A DNA stretch of 64,000 bases from Platerodrilus igneus (lineage: Eukaryota > Arthropoda > Insecta > Coleoptera > Lycidae), in contig JARFIW010001111.1 in assembly GCA_036346225.1 (NCBI GenBank), positions 1,550,001-1,614,000 of the forward strand, read 5' to 3'. The stretch's first letter is position 1. The number at the start of each line of letters is the position of its first letter. Below, one piece after another: positions 53,063-63,962 of the stretch. The position numbers and the translations under genes are program-made. A model generated the notes under the pieces. That model was not told the origin of the DNA, made no database searches, and worked only from the letters and a program-made list of their open reading frames with translations.

Positions 53063-54450
53063 TGTTACGTTCAAAACCCTACAAACAATTTTTCCTGCAT
53101 TTATTTTAAAAACGCCCTAAAGGTCCTCAACAAGCTCAATTTGCCGCTATTTGAATTAGTATTATTTAATAAAATCTCAATCACTCTATACAAAGGTTTG
53201 CTTCATAAAATCAAACAGCTGCTTAGGAAACTTTACGTTACAAAGTAGTTGCAATATTTCCTAGCACCTGCAGTGATTACATTTTAAGTAAAAGCTGCAT
53301 GTAAATGTGCAGCTTTCTTCTAATAGATAAGACCGCTTACCACCTGCCTACATCTGCTTACAATAGACTTGTTATCTGGTATTCTGCAGCTGTTAAGATG
53401 TTGCAAAGTAACAAGATTGTTTTCCTTTGTCTAAAAATCTTTTGATAATTGCGTTATGTGCTTGTTGGCAAGCTGCTACAGTTTGTATTTCGGCAGCTGT
53501 TGTCTGAAAATTCTGCACACATAGTAATTCGGCGATATCTTTAAAAATCAAATACCCTACCCCCAACATGATTCTGGCCTTATAAAATAAAGACCGTGCT
53601 TTGAAAGAGACCATTACCGAAAAGATACATGATGTAAAGTCGCGCTATTAGAAATGCTCTCTGTGCTTGCATAAGTGAAGTTGGTGGTTCCAGCATGCAG
53701 CCAGCCCATAGAGAAATGCAGCCGCATTTTTGCAGCCTTAAGATGAGACCAGCATGAAGCTGATTTCTCAAAGTACAGTTTTCCTATTTCCATAATTCTT
53801 TTTTTTGCTGCGTGAAGAATAAACTTTTCATTTGCTGCTGTTGCGTATAATTATCCGATAAATTGGCACCACCCCGTTATGTTATTATTCTGTAAATTAA
53901 AATTAATTACTCAAAGTTTTTGTTAGAGTCCGTTTCACTGTTTATTTTGTATTTCTGTATAAACTTTAACTAAAAGAACTTACGCATCACTTTAAAAGTA
54001 GATTAATATTTGATTAATTTAAGTTAGGGTGTCTAATTTTAATATGCTATTATTTCTGAGGAGGTGCACTTCACAAAGCAGCATGTACATATAATTTAGG
54101 TATATTTCTTTTTCTAGATTTACTGTATAGTTTGTTTTATTTGCTTTTATATGTATTTAAGGTGAACCATTAAGTAGGTATTTAGATCATAAGATGATAT
54201 ATTTACTTACTAATTTTTATATGTTATGACACAATCACGATTACGCAACTTATTTATTTTATTGCTTTGTAAATAATCTTCCAAGATGCGATGTTATCAA
54301 TAGAGTATCTCAGAAGTTTACAATGTGTTTTTCTATTTCACCCACGCCCCTCTACGACGTTTTCGAGCTAGCCCAAATTTTACCATTCTGTCCCCGTTCT
54401 GTTGCGGTATTCGGCGTAAACGATTTTCTTACTTGCTTTTACTGTTTTCT
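53063..54450 (+). repeat. Right LTR of the gag-only element, truncated
   Basis: Matches the left LTR from TGTTACGTTC to actgttttct. The last ~29 bp are missing and the sequence switches abruptly to Polinton TIR (accggtaaaa). Confidence 0.88.
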
Positions 54451-54835
54451 ACCGGTAAAAAATATTAAAGTTGGGGTAGCTCTCTGGGGGTCATGCTATC
54501 TAAGAAATTCTTAGAGATTCGGGTAGCTGAGAAAATTCTAATATTAATTGATACCAAACAAGATATGTTTATCTCGAAAGATGCAATGGCTAGTCGAAGA
54601 TAACGGAGATGCATCTCCGCATTTCCTACTAGGAGATTCATCTCCACATTTCCTCCTTATGGGAATTTAGATCTCCGCATTTCCTCCTAGGAGATTCATC
54701 TCTACATTTGCTCCTAGGAGATTCATCTCTACATTTGCTCCTTATGGGAATTTACATGTAAATTTGGTCCAGATGTGGGAGCAAATGTGGATGCTGGAGC
54801 AAATGTGGCGGCAGAATGCCTATATTCCTTCTACT
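54451..54835 (-). repeat. Polinton right terminal inverted repeat
   Basis: Reverse complement of 24650-25034 with a few mismatches, ending …CCTTCTACT. It is followed by TATAGC (54836-54841), the target duplication. Confidence 0.9.
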
Positions 54836-55430
54836 TATAGCATACGCCTCCGGCCATTTGGTAAAATAATCCATTGCAACCAAGATGTATTTATTTCCTT
54901 TCTCTGACTCAGGAAACGGACCAACTATATCAATGGCCACCCTCTCAAAAAGATTCCCCACGTTATACTGTCTTATTGGGGCTTTCTGTTTTGTGACCGG
55001 GCCATTTCCAGAGACACACAACTCACATTCCGGCACCACTTCTTCACATCTTCCTTGCAGTTTATCCAATAGAATCTTTCTCTCAGTCTTTCGAGCACTC
55101 CGGCACTCTGCTTCTCGGCACTATCACTTGAAGTCCTCTCAATGCAAACTTCATACATGAGATGTCGTTTCAAGATTCTATTTTCAATCACCAAGGAGTC
55201 CTACTGTGCCCAGTATGCCTTCAGGTCCTACTTGAAATACTAATTTCTTTCCAAGGTGGTCGTCGTTCTCTATTTTTCCACTGGCGTCACTTTCCTGATC
55301 TTCTCGTATTCTTTGGTGTTGCCAAGAGTAGATATGCAAGGTTACTTCTAGCGCAAAAAGTGCAATTTTCTCATGTATTTTCTTATGGAAAAATCTAAGG
55401 TCCATTCTTGTTATTTTTGTACCAAGCATT
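54836..55430 (-). pseudogene. Macro-gypsy B integrase, N-terminal part
   Basis: Integrase zinc-binding region (FYWINCKEDVKKWC … CELC) and the start of the core (VAIDIVGPFPESEKGNKYIL, first catalytic Asp; MDYFTKWPEAYAI). Upstream segments (DDHLGKKLVFQVGPEG, ENRILKRHLMYEVCIE) are in broken frames to ~55430. It continues at 24649 once the Polinton is removed. Confidence 0.85.
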
Positions 55431-55789
55431 GAAATCCCCATAAGGAGGAATTGAGAGTCAATACAGGTTTTTAACCAACACCTATGACGGAGGAGTCTAT
55501 TACATTCAGTTTTTAAAAATAGGATAAGACTAATATAAATTATATAAAATTTTATTGAGGATAATATATTTACAATCAATATTCTACATTTGTAATAAGT
55601 ATTGTATTTCCTCTTGCTCCATAATTGAATAATGTCTAACAGGTAGTGTTGCATATGAACCAGGAAGCAAGTGGCGTTTATCATCGTGCGGGCTTAGGGC
55701 AATCTTCTCCTGAGCGATAGTGTGAACTTGATGCTTGGATGATTGAATAGTAGACATGGCGTCACTTGAGTTGGGAAAATTTTGAAGAG

Positions 55790-56100
55790 CGTAGGAAAAT
55801 TCTTTTGAAGGGCGTGGTCCTTTGATGTTTGCTGACTTCCGGGTATGGTCCACACAGACCCCCTGCCAAAAATATTTTGGGAAAAATTTCGATACCGTGA
55901 GAAAATTCTTTTGAAGGGCGTGGTCCTTTAATGTTTGCCGACTTCCGGGTGTGGTCCACACGGACCCCCTTTTGAAAATATTTTGGGGAGAAATTTCCAT
56001 ACTGTAGGAAAATTCTTTTGAAGGGCGTGGTCCTTTAATGTTTGCCGACTTCCGTGTGTGGTCCACGTAGACCCTCTGCTGAAAATATTTTGGGGTAATT
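55790..56100. repeat. ~106-bp satellite, three units
   Basis: Units starting near 55792, 55897 and 56004, each GAAAATTCTTTTGAAGGGCG-tggtccttt…gtccac…gacc…aaaatattttggg. An open minus-strand frame through them (55584-56066) follows from the period (not far from a multiple of 3) and is not taken as a gene. Confidence 0.85.
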
Positions 56101-56221
56101 ATCGATATTAATCAATAATCAATAATTGATTGTTATATAATGGATTTTATTATTAACTTCACAGTCACCCCTATTCCTCCGCTGACGTCACAGCTGCACA
56201 GCTCTTCTAAGAAAAAGGTTG

Positions 56222-56296
56222 ACTGAAGTGCGATTCGAACTCGGACCACCTGCATGCAAAGCAAGTACTCTAACCACTAGGGCACAGAATTGGTCG
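56222..56296 (-). repeat. tRNA-like sequence (Ala anticodon TGC), SINE head or tRNA pseudogene
   Basis: Minus strand: A-box TAGTGGTTAGAGTA, an anticodon loop region with TTTGCAT, and B box GGTCCGAGTTCGAATCGC. The acceptor stem arms (GTGCCC / GCACTTC) pair poorly, so I do not call a functional tRNA. Confidence 0.6.
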
Positions 56297-56299
56297 ATA

Positions 56300-57420
56300 T
56301 AAGTACATTCACTCTCTGAGTAATTCAGTACGAACACATAAATAATTTAATTTATTTTTGAACATTAGCATAAAAGTGCGATTACTTCTAATTTAAATAT
56401 AAAAACCTTTTGGGTAAAATTCGCATGATTAACAATGCGATTGTACTTATTCTGGGGTACAGACATTCCAATTACATCCGTATATTGACGTATTTAACGA
56501 CAATTGAAAAAGCTATTAGAATATACGTGTTTGGTAAGATTTACATTCCATTTTAAACTTTCAGTATAATTAAATAAATATCGGCCATATCACCTTGTAA
56601 TTATTTAATAATTTTTCTACATTAGGTTAAATTTTTGATATTGCAATAAATAAACATTATACTACTACGTATAAATGAGTTGCATCATCAACAAATAAGA
56701 GTCAACGTCCTTCCTTAAATAACTGACGAGGTTTTCAGTTTACTTCTTGTGCAATATAACAGTCTCATAGATACCTAGTACCTATTGATAATTAATTTCT
56801 TGTAAATTAATTTACGATACAATACAACAAGATTTGGAAAATGGTAATAAAAATTAATAATAATGTTCAATGTTCATTGTGTTAGCGAGTACAGTGTCCA
56901 CTTCCATTAAAATTTTCAATGTAACATACGTGTGGACGCGTTTTAAAGCCGACCTTATATTACTTTCAATAGATCATACGTGTGTGACCTCAAAACGTGT
57001 CCACACATATGTTACAAAACTTTCAATGGAAAACATACGCGTGCACCGTTTTGACAAAATGTGGAGTAAGCTGTCAGACAAGCTACAAAATAGCTGTTGT
57101 TTAGTTTAAACCTACTACAGTACACATATTGGGCGAACAGCAATACGAAAAAGTTGACTGACTTGCAAATTAAGTTGTCCAAACAAAGCAGAAGAAAGGG
57201 AAAAATTGATAAAGTATGCGCTTTCGGCTTTTAGTTTAACTATTTACCTGTAAATTACTGGGAGATAGTAGAGAAAGAAGAAAGCCAACATAAAGTAAAA
57301 ATTTTACACCGTTGCTACATTAAAGCAGGTAGTACATATTTTACACAATCTGCAGCCGCATATTCTGCATTCCCTAAAGGCATAGTCATTCTGAGTCAGG
57401 CTTAGTTAATACACCTAAAA
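56300..57420. other. AT-rich stretch with one long inverted repeat
   Basis: Apart from an inverted repeat (about 56918-57019: TAACATACGTGTGGACGCGTTTT against AAAACGTGTCCACACATATGTTA) I see nothing recognisable. Confidence 0.5.
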
Positions 57421-57429
57421 CTTCCCCGA

Positions 57430-58024
57430 GGTTGTAAGAACACGCATAACTATTGGTAACAAACTCTATCCATTTACGCTAAAAGAAATTACCCCTTTAT
57501 GCGCGCCATACGCTGTAAGTGGGAGAAAAAGACAGCTGGAATTAGAAGAAATGGATGCAAAAAGACGGAAGTTGGACTATATGGAAAATACCCCGGCAAT
57601 GCGATAACAGTACAAAGATGTGTTGGACAAAGAACATCTTAGAGAAAATGAGGAAAAATTAAAAGATTATTTTATGTGTCGGTGGACCGACTTAATTATA
57701 TCTGGATTTTACGAGCTATATGCATTTGTGGTTCGTAAGAAAGACTCTTTTAGTTATGTTGGTGTCCTTGCGGAAAGGGATAGTATTAAACTGGTATACT
57801 ACTTAAAAGGTTTTTCTTAGAACGTTTTTATCAAATTGGCAGATGACATAGACGAACTAAGGAAGGTGGGGTTCGTAACACTGGCGTACACCAGACGTAA
57901 AGGGGTTCCGCTACACATTGTTTATTTGCCCAATAATGAACTTTTTGTATCATTTAAAACTGACGGTCTTACAACCTATAAGGGTCATATATTCCCAAAG
58001 ATAGTAGACATACATTACATGTGA
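57430..58024 (+). pseudogene. Unrecognised protein-coding relic
   Basis: One plus-strand frame runs for almost 200 codons with only two stops (near 57604 and 57818): NKLYPFTLKEITPLCAPYAV, a basic-acidic helix (GRKRQLELEEMDAKRRKLDY), LKDYFMCRWTDLIISGFYEL, then ELRKVGFVTLAYTRRKGVPL and FPKIVDIHYM. The consistent frame suggests a real former gene. I recognise no family. It may belong to a mobile element; nothing around it tells which. Confidence 0.45.
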
Positions 58025-58029
58025 TTTTC

Positions 58030-58300
58030 CAATGCTCCACCCGAAGGTACTACATTGGCCAGGAAGCGAGTTTTTGTTACCTGGAAAATTTTGAATTTTG
58101 CCGAACCCTTGCTGTTCCAAGCAAGGTAGGGATCTTTAACGTGCGTGACAACACTCACACACGGGACCTCCATTTTACCTCTCATTCGAACGAGGGTGTA
58201 TTTTTGTGAAAAATGCTCGCCTAACATTTTTCAAGTGGACCGTGTCGGGATTCGAACCGGGGACCTTGGGCGTAGTAGCCTAGTAGACACAACTATACAA
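58030..58300 (-). mobile_element. tRNA-derived SINE, second copy of the 22.6-kb family
   Basis: Minus strand: CGCCCAAGGTCC…GGTTCGAATCCCGACACGGTC then CTTGAAAAATGTTAGGCGAG-CATTTTTCAC. This is the same B box and hairpin tail as at 22600-22728, with a longer 3' part that includes ACGTTAAAGATCCC. Confidence 0.7.
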
Positions 58301-58615
58301 TTGTGTATGGGAGAATCAGGTTTGTCCCCAATACCTGCAAGAGGATATTGACCAAGCCAACATGATACGTATGCAGGAGATAGTTGGAGAGCCACGATTA
58401 AGAGATTGCCGCAAGCTGCAAGAATTAATACAATTAAAATTATTATGTCTCTTTAAAATGTATTTGAATACATAAGGACAAAAATCTATAACAAATATTT
58501 TATAGCATTGGTTCCTTTATTGACACTGTATGGTACTCAGTCGTAGTTTTCAGTATATTTTCTTTCAGCTTCTATACATGGAATATACAGGTTTCTTGCA
58601 ACATTTCATAGATTA

Positions 58616-58891
58616 TCAACTCTTCAATTTTTTGTATCCATAAGGGAGTGAAGTGTGATTTTGAAAAAAAAACTTTCGTTTGATGAAATTGGGTCTGTAG
58701 ATTTTTGTCTCAGTTCTTGTAACCACCTCGGCGTGTCCTGTTCTCTTGATGTTTCTGGAAATAATATTTACAGGTTCCGACGTGGTTAAAATCATATTTT
58801 TGATACTCTTAAAGTTTATGAGCTGGCCAGCTGAGTAGTTAAGTAAAATACCTTTCACCTTGAAAACAAAGTGTTCCTGTAGTTTATCCAT
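58616..58891 (-). CDS. Unrecognised short ORF (91 aa)
   Basis: MDKLQEHFVFKVKGILLNYS … ILTTSEPVNIISRNIKRTG … TSLPYGYKKL. Possibly a fragment of a larger mobile-element protein. No domain assigned and no neighbours in the same frame. It lies left of the second Polinton's terminus. Confidence 0.3.
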   Translation of the reverse strand: MDKLQEHFVFKVKGILLNYSAGQLINFKSIKNMILTTSEPVNIISRNIKRTGHAEVVTRTETKIYRPNFIKRKFFFQNHTSLPYGYKKLKS

Positions 58892-59096
58892 AGAGAAGGA
58901 CTTGTAAGCGTAATATTTGGGCCTCCAGACACAAATTCAGTAATATAACTTCCTGATCCGTGTGCTTCCAACTCGTCTGTCATATCGCCTACAAATTTTT
59001 TGGTGGGGACGTCAGTAGACTATTATTGGGAATACCACCACCTCATTTCCCCCAGAATCCCTCATTTCCCCACACATCTGGACCAAAAAGTTTTCT

Positions 59097-59700
59097 TCGA
59101 CTAGCCATTTTCATCTTTCGAGATAAACCTATCTTGTTTGGTATTAATTAATATTAGAATTTTCTCAGCTACCCGAATCTCTAGGAATTTTTTAGATAGC
59201 GGCATCTCCCAGAAAGCTACCCTCATTTTAAGATTTTTTGATGGTAGCGATTTCTGACCGTCCTTATAAATTTTTTAGTCATGCAATACATGAAACTAAC
59301 CTAGAATTTTATGTAGAATCCGAATCTGTACATAGATTTAAAATAAAACTACCCCCTGCAAAGTTATACCCCTTTAAAGTCCTGATCTTCTAAATTTTGC
59401 TCTTTGCTCTATAAGCAAACCTAACAAATAGCTTTCTTCGTCTAACCATTGCATCTTTCGAGATAAACCTATCTTGTTTGATATCAATTAATATTAGATT
59501 TTTCTCAGCTACCCGAATCTCTGGGAATTTTTCAGATAGCATCAGTTCCCAGGGAGCTACCCTCATTATAAGATTTTTTGCTGGTAGCGATTTCTGACCG
59601 TCCGCATAAATTTTTTTAGTCATGCGATACATTAAATTAGTCTAAAATTTTACGCAGAATCCGAATCTGCAAACTGATTTAAAATTGAAGCACCCCTTAC
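59097..59700. repeat. Two 340-bp arm units of the second Polinton
   Basis: Same unit as 24891-26590 (CTA(G/A)CCATT…CATCTTTCGAGATAAACC), spaced ~342 bp, and more diverged. Confidence 0.85.
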
Positions 59701-59874
59701 CATTTTACACACACCCTCTAAATTATAACTTTCCTGCAGCTCATACCTAAAAGAAAATCTAAAACCATTCTTAAAACTTTTTATTACAGACAATTTTTAC
59801 TAATACAGTTTAAATTTTGTAAACCACATTTCTAAATACATATTCACGATTTTTTATTCTCAACCTAGAACTTC

Positions 59875-60720
59875 TCATATCGGCTTATACTTATTCATAT
59901 TTATTTCTAAATAGAGCACCTTTTCCAAAGACCAACCGGACCCACATGTTTTAAATTCCTCTGATTTTGTTCGCATGGTTTCGCTTAAGACTTCGTACAT
60001 ATTTTCCAAATTTCTAGAAGACGTTATAACCACATTTTTTATGTTAAAGGATTTCACATCGGTAGTCTCTTCCCCCCATTTTGGTGTAAACGCCGTAGAG
60101 TTCACAATAGACCTTTACTGCTGTATGTTGTATTTTTTTTTTATTAATTAATGGAATAAATCTCTCTTTCTGCTTCCAAAGAAACTCGGGCACTCCATCG
60201 TCGACACTGGCATTCTTTATGCGATAGCTAGCCATACGGTTGTTAAACGCTGTGCTAACCATTTCTACACAATCGTCGCTAGTAGCGGTTACTGATGCAT
60301 TTTTGTCTGTTGCTTCTTAAGTGTGCGGCATAGGTAGTCCTTTCCATTTCGAAATCGTATACCTTACACATAATTCGTGGTTGTTTCGTACAAGGCCCTT
60401 TAACAGCTGGCGGAGCTGAACGTTTACTGCTTAATGACATACAATGCTGTTTTTCCTTGTGTCGCTGTAAGCTGTCCATTCTCGTAAAAGCGATACCGCA
60501 AGACCCACAGTTTAAGTACGTTGCTGCGGACGGATGTATAAGCTTAACCGTGGACGATGTTACACAACTACATTTGTTCTGGTGCCATTTGAGAGCATCC
60601 CTCCTGGTAAAGTAGACGTGACAGGGCTCGCATTTAAAAACGTTTGCAGGTACCATTTTAGTACAAAACAAAATCCACACTATAGAACTTTGGTTAAACT
60701 TGTAAGCGAACTAACTTATA
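59875..60720 (-). pseudogene. polB: PolB N-terminal fragment of the second Polinton
   Basis: Minus strand: C2H2-type fingers (FKCEPCHVYFTRRDALKWHQ; CGSCGIAFTRMDSLQRHKEK), then VSTAFNNRMASYRIKNASVD, PEFLWKQKERFIPLI, VKVYCELYGVYTK, VKSFNIKNVVITSSRNLE and GWSLEKVLYLEINMNKYKP, where it stops at the arm repeats. Frameshifts fall at A-runs and T-runs. The exonuclease and polymerase domains are deleted. It is clearly homologous to, but well diverged from, the 44.5-kb PolB. It has no introns at the positions of introns 1 and 2. Confidence 0.85.
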
Positions 60721-61185
60721 ACTAAAAGGTATATTCTTGCGTACCTGCTTTATGTACCCTATAGAATGCAAACCGAAGATTTCCGAAGACACCCGAACGA
60801 AGTTGAGGATTCAGCGGGGAAATAAATGACGTCATCTCTTGCCAATCCTTACTGCTCGTCCAATACATTTAGCACCAATGCATGCACCTGGTTCGCATCG
60901 TCTATGGTGCGAATGCAGTTAGTATAGAAACACCGGAAACGTCTTCCATGTTATACGGATCGCGTGCATATTAAAAATCCAAAAGGGTGGTAGCACACGC
61001 ACACAAATTGGCTGCAAGTCGTGCAGTAAAAGATGCAGTACCACTATAAACAAAAACTTAATAAAAGACTTTAAACCTATACTAAGGGAATATCAAACTT
61101 GTTGTCTACATAATACTTACTAATAAAGCAATTTAATTTTAAATAACTTCTACGTCATATTTTCGGAAATGGTAGGCTTGAATAT
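60721..61185. other. Non-coding stretch up to the chimera junction
   Basis: Presumably includes the promoter of the 59.9-60.7 kb PolB fragment. I see no ORF or repeat. The match to the first Polinton begins at 'atggaccatgtttaccatcc' near 61193. Confidence 0.5.
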
Positions 61186-61472
61186 TTTCTAAATGGACCA
61201 TGTTTACCATCCTCTTTTGCACTAGCAATAGCAAAGTTATCATAATTCTGCACAGGTATTGTAATTTTTTGTTTCGCAGTCGCCATATTGCTTTGAGTGT
61301 GTACCTGCTTTTGTTGCTGTTTGCGGTGATAGCTTAGCGTCTCTTTCGGTATATTATATTTTCTGCTGATGGAGTAAATAGTTGATTTACCCAGTCGAAC
61401 TTCTTCTATAGCTTTTTCTAACGCTTCTTTACCGTATCCACTATTTCGTCTTCTTATGTAATTGCGAACCAT
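61186..61472 (-). pseudogene. HTH-ATPase N-terminal part, second copy
   Basis: Same pipsqueak HTH and linker as 39640-39921 at near-identity, from the ATG at 61472 to EDGKHGP. It is cut at the chimera junction just before the Walker A motif, so the ATPase itself is absent. Confidence 0.85.
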
Positions 61473-61492
61473 GCTAATCAATACTGGCGGGA

Positions 61493-61566
61493 GTAATTTT
61501 ACCCTATGGGGCAATTTTACCCTATGGAGCAATTTCACCCTATGGGACAATTTTACTCTATTTTGA
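61493..61566. repeat. 18-19 bp tandem repeat, second copy
   Basis: Four units as at 39940-40015, with one base difference (ggggc against ggagc). Confidence 0.85.
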
Positions 61567-61613
61567 TAGAGGTAAATTCGCTCTGAAATAACTAGAACCC
61601 GTCCATTAAACAT

Positions 61614-62711
61614 TTATTTGACGATTTGTTCGGATAGTATTTTTCCATAAAAGATGCATAAGACAGGTACGCTGGCAAGTAGTAGTTCTGCTCGAAATCC
61701 AAATTTAATCAACCTTGAGGGAATGAATGCCTGAAAGTTTAAAAACACTTTGACATTGGTTATATTGGCATTCGTAAAGTTCGTAGCATTTTCTTCTTTC
61801 CTGTCGTACTTCCCATTTTGCAGCGCTAGTAATATCCACCGAGCCTTCTCTGTTTCGTTCGATACTTTAATTCTCCATACTTGCGACTTTGATTGTGTTA
61901 GAGACGGTAATTCGTGTAGTTCCCATTTTCTGAATGCGACCACTATAGATGATTGATTTTGCATTTCCGAAAGCAGTGAAGTCTTGGCGAAGTCACTTAA
62001 TGTTATATGCGGAACCTCCCATGAAATACGTTGTATTTTGAACGTTACTGTATTTCCAATCGACTTGTAGCAATTTACTTCCGACTTGGCTCTGATTAAA
62101 ATCAGCTCTTGAGGCATGTTGACGATAGTTTTTGTAATCTTCAAAACCCAAAATGGTTTTAGAGCTATAGCACAACTAAACCGTTCATCTTGAAATATGG
62201 TATCAGGCTTCCACCTGGTATGTGTAATAGATTTTGTTTCTGATTCTTCCATGGATACTAAACCTTTAATAGTTCTCGTAATTCCTGGGATTTTGCATAC
62301 ATCTATTATTTGATTATTGCCCAATTTGTATTGAATTTCCTCAAACAGAAAATATGGCGCATTTCTAGTAAATTCGTAAGCTTTAGGATCTGGTTCTGCT
62401 GCTTTAATCGGGTCTGCAGTTGTTGACGCTTCTCTTAATGTTTCCGTAGGCTTATAGGTACCCTTATAAATATGAAGCTTTCATGGGGGTATGTGATGTT
62501 ATCACTGCTCTGGATTTCAATTGAAATTTGATCGTTGTTTCCTGCATTCAATGTAAAGGGAAGATATGTATAATAATCTTCTTTTATTATGGTTTCGTCT
62601 AATTTATAACTTCCAAAACATCCAATTTGGGTACATCCTCATATTTAAGCCTTCCAAGTTTAACGTTTTCATCACCGTGGAGATCTAAGCTGCGTTTACT
62701 TCTACCACCCA
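61614..62711 (-). pseudogene. Major capsid protein, second copy
   Basis: Near-identical to 40041-41171. It is broken by one-base losses in homopolymers (for example cccc to ccc near 62461, ttttt to tttt near 62133, aaaaa to aaaa near 62618) that copy 1 does not have. The first intact part downstream of the last shift is 61614-62324. Confidence 0.85.
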
Positions 62712-62846
62712 TCATTTATAACTTTTAATCCCAAAGATTTTAAGAAACGTATTTTTTCTGCTGTAAGTATCTGGACAACTTGACGCTTTGACGTCGTTTT
62801 CACTATGGGTCGCCTGGGGGTGTTGTAGCGTGTTTTATATACAAAA

Positions 62847-63598
62847 TCAATAGGCATTTTCAGCTACTTTTATTTCTAGTCTTACACAGGTGTATGTTTC
62901 CGGTGAAAAGTTTACTAATTCATCCAAATGATCGACTAATCTGATTGTAATGTTATCAATTTCTGTCACGCTCAGTGGATAATATATGACTTGGTTAGGT
63001 TCCTTTTCCAGATCATACCCGGGTGGTACAGATAGACTGAATTCGAATATGCTGTGGGTACGAAAATTGTTTCTGAACGATCCTGCGGTGATATTGGTTT
63101 CCACAAAAATGTTTGAGACCGATATTATGTTCACTTGCTGATTAGCGATATGTACGGAATCTGCAGTCAATTTGCGATTGGTAAACCCCAAGATGCTTCC
63201 AATATTGTTTTTACGGTTTGCACCAAATCAATCGGTATACTGCTTCGTATAGAACACTTTAATGTATTATTGTTGGCACTCAGTTTAAAATATTTTTCAA
63301 TGTTCTCGTTGATGTCCAGCTTCTGACTGAACAATTTTTTGAAGACGTCCTGTATATATGCATTTATTTCTTTTAATTCGTATGATCCAGGTTCAATGGT
63401 TATTCTGCGATGCTCTGGATCGTTAAAGTATAAGATGTTGTTTCCTGGATGTATGTTTTGCACAGTGTTACAAGTATACAGTCCCACTAGGTCAAAAGCA
63501 TATTCACCGTCCTGTTTCAATTTAATTGGTGGGTAAATGGACCCTGTCGATATGACATTACCATACCCGAACACGCTTACTGCTTTAGCCATTGTCAC
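62847..63598 (-). CDS. Minor capsid (penton) protein, second copy, same two-frame structure
   Basis: Matches 41316-42055 almost completely, with one Trp/Leu change. The zero frame ends at the same TGA, and the heptamer G_GGT_TTA is at 63182-63188. Its C-terminus has a few different last residues because of one T fewer near 62872. Confidence 0.82.
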
Positions 63599-63962
63599 TA
63601 AGAAACTTTAACACTAAATGCCTACAATTGTAAGTTTTGTAAGTCTGCTCCGGTACACTGTTGTAGTAAATTTTACAACCTCGAAAATATCTCTTCACTT
63701 CTTCCGGTGGTTTCAAGTCTCCAAACGAATCGCGGTAAAACACGCTATTTCCACGTTTTCGGTACCCCACCCAATGTGTACCTCATCCTTTGGTGATATC
63801 CAAATTAATCACACCCGACTCGTTGACATACGGTCTAATCTTCTGTAACTGATCTCTATAAAAGACGTTGCGAAAATGAGGAATGTTAGATGCGTGTTTC
63901 CTTATATCTACGTCGGTGAGAGCTCTTCGAGGTAACTTGGTTAGTTTTTTGATCCTTTTTTA
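63585..63962 (-). pseudogene. Adenain-like protease, second copy
   Basis: Same as 42042-42418, including the TGA before the catalytic GTHW and the Arg after the catalytic Cys. The end of the PLA2-like gene (63941-64000) overlaps its start and runs off the window. Confidence 0.8.

Larger units (their letters stand above)
49141..54450 (+). mobile_element. Non-autonomous gag-only LTR retrotransposon
   Basis: Left LTR 49141-50593 (1453 bp), right LTR 53063-54450 lacking its last ~29 bp, and an internal region of 2.5 kb with a gag relic but no pol. A primer-binding site and polypurine tract are present, so it was once mobilised in trans. No target duplication is seen because the right end is truncated. 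Confidence 0.85.
24650..54835 (+). mobile_element. Polinton/Maverick DNA transposon with nested LTR elements
   Basis: 30,186 bp between termini AGTAGAAGG… and …CCTTCTACT, with 385-bp inverted repeats and a 6-bp target duplication. It carries the Polinton/adintovirus gene set: PolB, retroviral-type integrase, packaging ATPase, major and minor capsid proteins and adenain-like protease. It also has a PLA2/core-like protein, a fibre-like protein and three further proteins. Subtracting gypsy-3 (about 9.0 kb) and the gag-only LTR element (about 5.3 kb) leaves about 16 kb. All genes but PolB are on the minus strand. Most carry one or two lesions. Confidence 0.93.
22729..55430 (-). mobile_element. 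Macro-domain Ty3/gypsy, copy B, split by the Polinton
   Basis: On the minus strand the surviving parts are: a linker and integrase start (54836-~55430), then after removal of the Polinton (24650-54835) the rest of the integrase (24075-24645), macro domain, CCCH finger, polypurine tract and 3' LTR (22729-23266). RT, protease, gag and 5' LTR are missing. The join falls in the word that reads ggtatagcatatgcc in copy A (near 13581), which proves the two parts were once contiguous. Confidence 0.85.

Noticed and set aside
55584..56066. 160-codon minus-strand protein with internal repeats
   Set aside because: It is created by three satellite units; there is no domain and the frame differs outside the array.
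56222..56296. Functional tRNA-Ala
   Set aside because: Acceptor stem pairs poorly and the position in repetitive DNA suits a SINE head or pseudogene.
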